Origin: Planctomycetaceae bacterium
GTDB taxonomy: Bacteria; Planctomycetota; Planctomycetia; Pirellulales; Thermoguttaceae
NCBI GenBank assembly: GCA_031283515.1
Contig: JAITBS010000002.1
Span: 1-7,202 of the forward strand
Length of the DNA: 7,202 bases
Direction: 5' to 3'
Shown here: piece by piece, positions 1-4,951 of the stretch
How positions within the stretch are numbered: the first letter of the stretch is position 1
How the letters are laid out: every line of letters begins with the position of its first letter
Made by a program: the position numbers and the translations under genes
The notes under the pieces: model-generated
Told to the model about the DNA's origin: nothing
The model's database searches: none
What the model saw: the letters and a program-made list of their open reading frames with translations, nothing else

Positions 1-617
1 TGATTTTTGATTTTGTTCTCGTTGTCATTTGTTATGTTTCCGTCTGGATTCCATTTAATTTCTTTTTTGGGCGGAGTATTGATCATAATGTCACGATATT
101 GGCTGGGTGATCCATTAGGATAAAAGTGTATTTCTATTCCTTGTAATAATTGAGATGTTTCTAGTTTTGTATTATCAGGCACACCATCAAATAATCCTTC
201 AAAATAATGTTGAAGTTGACCTTCTTTGTTAAAATAGAGTCTTATTCCTCTATTCAATACTTTTTTTCTTGGAATTGACGGTTCAATAACATAACGATAA
301 AAATTAACATAAGTTATTTTATCATTAGTAAGAGCGATTTTTCCCGATATTTGCATACCGGATTTTGGATGAATTTCTGTATCGGGAAATTGAGGGTTTT
401 CGGTCAATTTTTCAAAATCCTGTTGCCGTAATGCCTCAATATAAATATTAATCGTTTGAAATATTTTTTGTATTGATTCGTCATTGACATGCGGAATTTC
501 TATCTTCTGGAGATGAGAAAAACACTTACTGTTTTCCTTGACAGTATCATCGGCATTTTCTCCGATAACATATTGGGGCAACAATAATATTAATAATAAA
601 CTCAATAATATTCTCAT
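1..617 (-). CDS. Exported protein of unknown function, MORN_2-like repeats (3' end missing)
   Basis: I do not recognise the family. The frame is open for 205 codons from ATG 617-615 and runs off the left edge, so the C-terminus is missing. Residues 1-19 (MRILLSLLLILLLPQYVIG) form a typical signal peptide with cleavage probably after VIG; there is no lipobox cysteine, so the product should be periplasmic or secreted. Residues 125-135 (IRLYFNKEGQL), about 161-169 (IEIHFYPNG) and 186-195 (EIKWNPDGNI) repeat an aromatic-x-(N/D)-G pattern. That pattern resembles the short beta-hairpin MORN_2/YwqK-type repeat, but this is inference from pattern only. The same signature occurs in the gene just upstream (614-1348), so the two look like paralogues. 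The start overlaps the upstream stop as ATGA, which fixes the start and implies translational coupling in one operon. The coding frame is certain; the function is unknown. Confidence 0.8.
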   Translation of the reverse strand, partial: MRILLSLLLILLLPQYVIGENADDTVKENSKCFSHLQKIEIPHVNDESIQKIFQTINIYIEALRQQDFEKLTENPQFPDTEIHPKSGMQISGKIALTNDKITYVNFYRYVIEPSIPRKKVLNRGIRLYFNKEGQLQHYFEGLFDGVPDNTKLETSQLLQGIEIHFYPNGSPSQYRDIMINTPPKKEIKWNPDGNITNDNENKIKN

Positions 618-1348
618 AGAACACCTTTCTCTTTTTGTTCTTTTTGTTCCAGTTTTTTCTGTAGTCTTTCTTCTTCTTGTTTTTCCCAAAGCGGCGATCC
701 AAGAAACGGGTCAATCATATCTTTAATAATGCGTCCATTTTCATCCCAATGAATATTTCGGCAATAAAATTTATCGAAATGCGTAACAATAATACGCTCT
801 ATTTTATCTGGTTTATAATATTTAACAAAAAAAGAAAACGGTGGAGAAGTACCGACTTTATGTAACGTAAAACTTCCCAAAGTACCTTCAGGCGAAAATC
901 CCAATTCAATTCCAGCGTCACTACCTGAAAGAGATTCTTTAGGATTTCTACGTAAGGCAATACTTGCCAGATGTGTTTTAGCAGCGGCTGTGTTATCAGG
1001 ATTATTTTCAACTTTCGTTTTGTGTTTTTCAAATACCATAGTAAGAAGATAATTTTGTGCAGTTTTAATGTCGTTGTCATTATTGGCATTGTTATCGACA
1101 GCAAAAATTCGGTCTTGCAATAAAACATCAACGCCTTTTAGAGTATATTGTTTTCCGATTTGTCCCGATTGATCAAGAAAATCCGTCAACTCCAGAGTTA
1201 AAACTCCTTCAGGAAATTGGGTATAACCGATTAGTATCTGAGAAGCCGATTTGATTTCCTGAGATTGTACCATCGCAGGGAAACCAAACGTACAAAAACA
1301 CAATATGCTCACTGTATTTATCAGTAAAATAAATTGTTTTATCATCAT
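614..1348 (-). CDS. Exported 244-aa protein of unknown function, paralogue of its downstream neighbour
   Basis: The family is not recognised. Residues 1-29 form a signal peptide with a long hydrophobic stretch (about 5-26) and a likely signal peptidase I site after MVQS or MVQSQ, so the product is exported. Residues 35-165 are mixed strand and helix with a polar, Asn-rich stretch (85-120). Residues 147-157 (IELGFSPEGTL) and 198-208 (NIHWDENGRII) match motifs of the next gene (1-617) at similar relative positions, which suggests common descent and a MORN_2-like beta-hairpin repeat. The last 25 residues are a charged Glu/Lys/Gln helix. The start is one of two consecutive ATGs; an AAGAAA stretch about 4 bases upstream is at best a poor ribosome binding site. 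The gene begins 9 bases after the stop of the broken frame upstream and overlaps the following gene by ATGA. It is probably part of a five-gene operon. Confidence 0.8.
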   Translation of the reverse strand: MMIKQFILLINTVSILCFCTFGFPAMVQSQEIKSASQILIGYTQFPEGVLTLELTDFLDQSGQIGKQYTLKGVDVLLQDRIFAVDNNANNDNDIKTAQNYLLTMVFEKHKTKVENNPDNTAAAKTHLASIALRRNPKESLSGSDAGIELGFSPEGTLGSFTLHKVGTSPPFSFFVKYYKPDKIERIIVTHFDKFYCRNIHWDENGRIIKDMIDPFLGSPLWEKQEEERLQKKLEQKEQKEKGVL

Positions 1349-1357
1349 TATTGTTTC

Positions 1358-1678
1358 TTAAAGAAATTTTGCGTTGATTGGGGGCGATGCAGCAGATGTA
1401 ATGGCTACATACAAATATTGAATATATTGATCAGGAAATTGAACCGATAATTCTTTTTCATAAATGTCTAACTCTCTTAGAAAAGAGAATATGTTGTTAC
1501 ATTTTGTTGTAACCTCTATTTTTTTCTGCCGTTTCGTAGTCTTCTTTTGCAAACGCAATTAAACCTTGTAAGAGTGTAGCATCTTTTCGTTTGAAATTCC
1601 AATACCATAAGCAGCTTCAGTATCAATTTTTTGTACGATATCAAACCATTTCGACACACGGTTCAATATTTTTTTCAT
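1358..1678 (-). pseudogene. Small gene of unknown function broken by two compensating frameshifts
   Basis: Translation from ATG 1678-1676 gives MKKILNRVSKWFDIVQKIDT..., then stops at TAA 1561-1559. In the frame read one base earlier, protein-like sequence continues across the break (DATLLQGLIAFAKEDYETAEK) until TAA 1499-1497. The original frame then resumes with a plausible C-terminus (NNIFSFLRELDIYEKELSVQ...) ending at TAA 1360-1358. One missing base between about 1610 and 1586 and one extra A in the A7 run at about 1517-1523 would join all three parts into one protein of 106 aa. The crossover could be at the A4 run or at GCTTATGG, where the alternative frame reads YWNFKRKDA. No signal peptide is visible and I do not recognise the family. 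The ATG sits one base after the stop of the 380-aa gene, which supports the start and operon membership. It could be a young pseudogene or a pair of homopolymer errors in the assembly. Confidence 0.75.
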
Positions 1679-1679
1679 A

Positions 1680-2822
1680 TCAATCAAAAATTGATTTATA
1701 ATTGACTTTTAAGGAAGCGAAATCTATTATTATTTGTTCATTTTTTTTATAACATATTGGAAACCAAATAATATATTCTTCTTCTTTGTTTTTCTGCATG
1801 GTAGATTGTAACTGTTTCAAAATTGGTAAATCGGTAATTTTTATGGTTTTAGTGATACATTCATCTTTTTCAAGACAGACTATACGTTGTAACTCATCCT
1901 CTGGAAAAGGATTTTTTATATTGAAAAAATCTGTATTCTTTTTTGTCTTAATATTTTCAAATTCTGCCAATGTTGTAAAATGAAATCGTTTTCCAAATTC
2001 GTTATTATTTTTTCCTAACATATCGTCTAAATTATAGCAGAGAATTTTTTGTTCCAGATTTGTTATTGTTACATGAATTGTGCCATAAAATTTGTTAATT
2101 TTGATTGATGCCAATTCATTACTTTCCAGCGGAACAGACAAGTCATTATTTATGTTTTTGAGAACCGCATAAGTAATAAGACATCTTTTTAACATATATT
2201 CTTGTGTATCATCATGTCTTTGAATACTTACAAATTTTGTCAGATCAAACTTGCTGTCTGGATGTTGTTTTAAAAAATCATATATTTGTGACCATTTAAA
2301 TAAATGATTTATTCTCCATACACGAGAGATTGATTCATTCTTTTTCAGTTGAATGAATCGATGCAATTTTTTTGTTTGCGATATAGTAGGGTAGCGATGC
2401 TCAAAAAACATCATTATATCTCTCCCATTAATTTCCGACAATTTTTCTTCTACGGGTTCAATACTTTTGAAGTATTCCATAAGTTCGACCAAGTCCATTT
2501 TTTTATTATCATGATGAATCTTAATGTCGAATCCAGTATCTATGTTTATCGAATCAGTAAATGTAAATTCTTTGAAAAGTTTGTTAACATCAATTTGTAT
2601 AGGAGCATCTGACAAACAAGTCACTGACAAAAAAATAAATCCGGTTTGAGAATCAAACGTGAAATTACTTCTCCAATTCAAATTATTATGATCAACACGT
2701 TTCATCGACGGCATAAGATGTACATTATTACTCTCTATATGAATATTTTGACGTGTTTCTTGAGCGACACAACATACAATACAAAATAAATAAATGAAAA
2801 TTGATTGATAGAATTTTTTCAT
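1680..2822 (-). CDS. Secreted 380-aa protein with two diverged copies of one domain
   Basis: No family is recognised. Residues 1-20 (MKKFYQSIFIYLFCIVCCVA) are a signal peptide with cleavage likely at CVA|QE; the Cys pair does not make a good lipobox. The mature part contains an internal duplication. Residues 61-83 (begins GFIFLSVTCL) match 247-269 (begins GTIHVTITNL). Residues 153-171 (LHRFIQLKKNESISRVWRI) match 311-329 (LQRIVCLEKDECITKTIKI). Alternating hydrophobics and the K-x-x-E-S/C-I turn before the last strand suggest beta-sandwich modules, perhaps of the BsuPI-like type found in other secreted proteins, but this is inference. A mostly helical segment (105-150) is present only in copy one. 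The start is the first ATG in the frame and gives a clean signal peptide; no strong Shine-Dalgarno is visible. The gene lies 65 bases after the 92-aa gene and one base before the broken frame, so it is the largest member of the operon. Confidence 0.85.
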   Translation of the reverse strand: MKKFYQSIFIYLFCIVCCVAQETRQNIHIESNNVHLMPSMKRVDHNNLNWRSNFTFDSQTGFIFLSVTCLSDAPIQIDVNKLFKEFTFTDSINIDTGFDIKIHHDNKKMDLVELMEYFKSIEPVEEKLSEINGRDIMMFFEHRYPTISQTKKLHRFIQLKKNESISRVWRINHLFKWSQIYDFLKQHPDSKFDLTKFVSIQRHDDTQEYMLKRCLITYAVLKNINNDLSVPLESNELASIKINKFYGTIHVTITNLEQKILCYNLDDMLGKNNNEFGKRFHFTTLAEFENIKTKKNTDFFNIKNPFPEDELQRIVCLEKDECITKTIKITDLPILKQLQSTMQKNKEEEYIIWFPICYKKNEQIIIDFASLKVNYKSIFD

Positions 2823-2887
2823 ATTACTTATTCTCAGGTAAAAAGTGTTATTATTCGTAAAAAAATTTTTATTTGAAAATTATGTGA

Positions 2888-3166
2888 TTATCTATCTAAT
2901 AAATAATTGGTAATCTTATCAAGTTGCGTAGAAATGCTGGCAGAATTACCGATACACCATGTTTCATCCTGCTTTCTTATATTTTCTGCAACGGCAAACA
3001 ATTGTTTGGAAATTGGTTCTATGACTTCTTCAATCTCCTCCGGTGTTACTTCATAATTACACATTTCAATGATAAAAGTGGTTTTCTCTATTTTTTTACA
3101 TTCTTGAGCAACTCTTTTTATATTATCTGAATGCGTTTTTTCATGAGTCTCAAACAAATTATACAT
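2888..3166 (-). CDS. Small acidic helical protein of unknown function
   Basis: This is a 92-aa product without signal peptide or membrane helix, so probably cytoplasmic. It is predicted by eye to be almost all helical, rich in Glu and Lys, with one Trp and three Cys. The acidic stretch YEVTPEEIEEVIEPISKQL lies at about 38-56. I do not recognise the family. The start is the first ATG in an open frame that extends about 20 codons further upstream, without another ATG, to a TAA near 3238; no Shine-Dalgarno is visible before 3166, so an alternative start codon upstream is possible. The plus strand across the start region encodes a membrane-protein remnant in a different reading. As the first minus-strand gene of the run ending at the left edge, with the next gene 65 bases away, it may head the operon. 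The gene is reasonably likely but rests on an open frame and context only. Confidence 0.6.
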   Translation of the reverse strand: MYNLFETHEKTHSDNIKRVAQECKKIEKTTFIIEMCNYEVTPEEIEEVIEPISKQLFAVAENIRKQDETWCIGNSASISTQLDKITNYLLDR

Positions 3167-3186
3167 TGTCTGCCAATTTTCGTTTG

Positions 3187-3380
3187 TTTTTTGAGAGATA
3201 TTTTTTGAGAATATTCCATTGGGCGCAAAAAATTATTTCATTATTTCCTGTACTTTATTACGGCAGAATTTTAGGCTTACCGACAAAGATCATCTACTTC
3301 CTTGCCTGCCTAATTGCGACAACGTTACCGATTACCGGCGTTATCATTTGGTGGAGAAAATTATGGAATCTCCACAACGC
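3187..3380 (+). pseudogene. C-terminal remnant of a PepSY-associated transmembrane protein
   Basis: The plus strand in the frame of 3166-3462 encodes a segment ending YYGRILGLPTKIIYFLA and then CLIATTLPITGVIIWWRKLW. In the PepSY_TM family (inner-membrane proteins often linked to siderophore or iron uptake) the last transmembrane unit has this form: a His/Tyr-x-G-x-x-x-GLP-x-K/R entry, a hydrophobic helix with P-(I/V)-T-G, and a WW-(R/G)-(K/R) exit at the membrane surface. A full protein would have 350-500 residues, but upstream of this point the DNA codes for other proteins on the minus strand and no start or ribosome binding site is present. After the WWRKLW part the frame runs into repeat DNA (3390-3417) and stops at 3460-3462. 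I read it as the surviving 3' end of a deleted gene. The family match is from memory of the motif. Confidence 0.6.
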
Positions 3381-3389
3381 AAAAAATAA

Positions 3390-3417
3390 TCAGCGTTCCT
3401 CTGCGTCCTTTGCGGAC
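3390..3417. repeat. Dispersed TCAGCG...TGCGGAC repeat copy
   Basis: The stretch begins TCAGCGTTCCTCTGCG and ends CTTTGCGGAC. It is a variant of the 18-bp TCAGCGTCATCTGCGGAC at 7005-7022 and of its inverse at 6867-6884, with about ten extra bases in the middle. It sits immediately after the membrane-protein remnant, between two genes. Confidence 0.5.
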
Positions 3418-3464
3418 GAAAAACAGCGAGACAGTTACGACAGTATTGGTATTTCTGAATAGAG

Positions 3465-4370
3465 TTACGCGTTTTCTTTTGTTTCCACCGAGTGGACAAG
3501 TACTTTGAATATATCAAGAAGTTTGATAAGTCTTGAAGGCGCAACTTCTTTCCAACCAGTGAGTTTATGATTGAGAATGGCAACTTTCAACATTTCAAAG
3601 GATTCGGCAAGATCGGAGGGAATATCGGAAAAATCATTGAGTATTGTTGTGAGGAGTTCACCAGTGGTGGCATGGGCATTATTATTTCCGTCGGCGTTTT
3701 TATTTTTTGATTTTTTTGATTCTTTTTTCTTTGGTTTTTCGTCGTTTATTTCGAATGGAGGCGTGTTAGGGTCGAAGCCTTCAACAATATCTGCCGCACC
3801 AATTTCCGAGATTTTCGGTTCAGTTCGATCTTTTTCCTGAATTCTTCTTTCGACTGCGAATGTTTCATTACGGGCAAAATCCTCTTCATCCAATTCTGCC
3901 GTAAAAATATCTTCTTCACGAGGTTTTTGTTCTTCGGAGGCACCAACGGCTTCCCAATACTGGACTCGCATTTGGGCAACCGACCAATGATTTTGAACAG
4001 CTCCTTCGAGCCATAATTCCGCATCATTCCAATCCAAAGCCGCTTGAAAATGAGACCAATACAAGTTTTGAAATTCATGGACTTTTTCGCCAAACCGTTC
4101 ACTGACACGCCGCAATCGTCCAACATGTTGCGCGCTGACATTGCCGACCCGTCGCGACCAAGCCTCATCAGAATAAGCCCCATGAGGAAGTTCCGCTTCA
4201 ATCATTGCCTGACGCCAACGCAAAATCACCGTCCCTTTTTCCCAATTAGTTTGGCTGACAAGAGTGTTCCAGTTACCGATATAGGGATTGGATAATTCCT
4301 CGATAAAAGGCGAATTGATTAACAATGTTTCCTCGTCAGCAACCACCGGAGCAACCGCAAGTTCAATCAT
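3465..4370 (-). CDS. Conserved planctomycete-type protein of unknown function
   Basis: This 301-aa soluble protein has three parts. Residues 28-145 are Trp- and Arg-rich, with motifs NPYIGNWNTLVSQTNWEKG (28-46), YSDEAWSRRVGNVSAQHVGR (66-85) and YWSHFQAALDWNDAELWLEG (104-123). I recall very similar sequences as a conserved unnamed protein in Planctomycetes; the 66-94 segment has the spacing of a helix-turn-helix (AWSRRVGNVSAQHVGRLRRV), so DNA binding is possible but unproven. Residues 147-210 form an acidic, disordered linker, 211-225 a lysine-rich stretch (EKPKKKESKKSKNKN), and 235-297 a helical C-terminal domain. The start ATG at 4370 has AAGGAA at 4384-4379, 8 bases upstream, the best ribosome binding site in the window. 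The gene is divergent from typA and its base composition is closer to typA than to the AT-rich genes on its other side, which suggests a resident chromosomal gene. Confidence 0.85.
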   Translation of the reverse strand: MIELAVAPVVADEETLLINSPFIEELSNPYIGNWNTLVSQTNWEKGTVILRWRQAMIEAELPHGAYSDEAWSRRVGNVSAQHVGRLRRVSERFGEKVHEFQNLYWSHFQAALDWNDAELWLEGAVQNHWSVAQMRVQYWEAVGASEEQKPREEDIFTAELDEEDFARNETFAVERRIQEKDRTEPKISEIGAADIVEGFDPNTPPFEINDEKPKKKESKKSKNKNADGNNNAHATTGELLTTILNDFSDIPSDLAESFEMLKVAILNHKLTGWKEVAPSRLIKLLDIFKVLVHSVETKENA

Positions 4371-4378
4371 TTTTTATG

Positions 4379-4384
4379 TTCCTT
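4379..4384 (-). promoter_or_regulatory. Shine-Dalgarno AAGGAA before the planctomycete-type gene
   Basis: On the minus strand AAGGAA lies 8 bases before ATG 4370. It supports that start and contrasts with the other genes here, which have no clear Shine-Dalgarno. Confidence 0.6.
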
Positions 4385-4385
4385 A

Positions 4386-4738
4386 ATGAATTATTGTATT
4401 GATAGCTATGTTACCGGAAAATCAAAACAAAACTTCTTAAACCGATTATTTGGGCTGGATTGTTCCAACAGATTGTTCAGACAGTTATTGATGCCGGAGC
4501 AATTGTTGGGGGCAAATCATTTTAGACGGATCATTTCGGTTCTTGTTTTGTTTCTTACACGAACGACGGTAATTATCCGAGAGGTTCCAGTGGTTGTCAA
4601 TCGTTGCTTTACCCAAAGTTTCGCTGTTGTGAGATAAAAAAAATCGAGGCAACGGATTTTAAAGCATAATCGTTTATAACCCTACTTTTGATATTTTTGG
4701 CAGATTTAGAATTTTCGGTTCGTAATGACAAGTATTTT
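4386..4738. other. Intergenic region without supported gene
   Basis: This roughly 350-bp stretch separates the start of the minus-strand gene at 4370 from the palindrome before typA. Short open frames exist on both strands (4386-4637 plus, 4609-4794 minus), but their translations have no recognisable motif, no ribosome binding site, and in the second case consist partly of repeat DNA. No tRNA-like or riboswitch-like structure is evident by eye. The promoter of the minus-strand gene must lie here. A TACAAT hexamer on the minus strand about 20 bases upstream of the AAGGAA site is a possible -10 element, but no good -35 goes with it. Confidence 0.5.
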
Positions 4739-4739
4739 T

Positions 4740-4948
4740 TATAGTTAATAGTTGATAGTGAATAGTGAATAGCGAATAGTGAATAGTGCCGCAAGCGGAA
4801 TTATTTACGTTTTGGTAGTAATCCGCTTGTGCTATCAAAAACTTGTGCTATAAATATTCGACCCAAAGTGTCGGATTATTACCTGAATTGTAAAATTCCG
4901 CTTGCGAACTATTCACTATCAACTATCCACTATCAACTGCTAACTATA
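4740..4948. repeat. Nested palindrome with heptamer-repeat arms abutting typA
   Basis: Three perfect pairings and one near-perfect one nest inside each other. TATAGTTA 4740-4747 pairs with 4941-4948, AGTTGATAGTG 4750-4760 with 4928-4938, CGCAAGCGGAATT 4790-4802 with 4894-4906, and GGTAGTAATCCG 4814-4825 with 4872-4883 (one mismatch). The left arm contains six head-to-tail heptamers of the type TGAATAG (4745-4786); the right arm contains five of the inverse (4909-4943). The central 46 bases hold two copies of CTTGTGCTAT (4826-4835 and 4842-4851). The size, terminal symmetry and absence of coding capacity resemble a MITE or REP-like element. The whole could fold into a very long hairpin. It ends 3 bases before the typA ATG. 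Confidence 0.8.
4827..4854 (+). promoter_or_regulatory. Possible sigma70-type promoter for typA inside the palindrome loop
   Basis: TTGTGC (4827-4832) and TATAAA (4849-4854) are 16 bases apart and resemble TTGACA and TATAAT. Transcription would begin near 4861 and leave a leader of about 90 bases that contains the right arm only. The spacing is created by the direct repeat CTTGTGCTAT. In AT-rich DNA such matches are common, so this is tentative. Confidence 0.3.
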
Positions 4949-4951
4949 TTT

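Noticed and set aside
1358..1678. Programmed ribosomal frameshifting in the broken small gene
   Set aside because: It would require a -1 and then a +1 shift within about 80 bases, with no visible slippery heptamer plus stem at both sites; indels or assembly errors are simpler.
3201..3212. TTTTTTGAGAAT shared with the middle arms at 6889-6900 and 6983-6994
   Set aside because: Twelve AT-rich bases inside the membrane-protein remnant can match by chance, and no neighbouring sequence is shared.
4425..4553. Weak inverted similarity of CAAAACAAAAC...AAACCG with CGGTTCTTGTTTTGTTTC
   Set aside because: The match needs gaps, is low in complexity and has a loop of nearly 100 bases, so it is not a convincing structure.
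4386..4637. Plus-strand 83-aa frame divergent from the planctomycete-type gene
   Set aside because: No ribosome binding site, no recognisable motif, irregular composition; it fits chance in a 350-base spacer.
4609..4794. Minus-strand 61-aa frame
   Set aside because: Its N-terminal part (YSLFAIHYSLSTINY) is translation of the heptamer repeat, a common artefact; the rest has no motif or ribosome binding site.
4745..4943. Heptamer arrays as a CRISPR or tandem-repeat locus
   Set aside because: The units are 7 bases with no spacers, and they lie in inverted arms, so a palindromic element explains them.
4829..4951. N-terminal extension of typA to a 648-aa protein
   Set aside because: The 41 extra residues are translated palindrome and heptamer DNA; family members begin at the MSE/M...RNIAIIAHVDHG position, which is ATG 4952.
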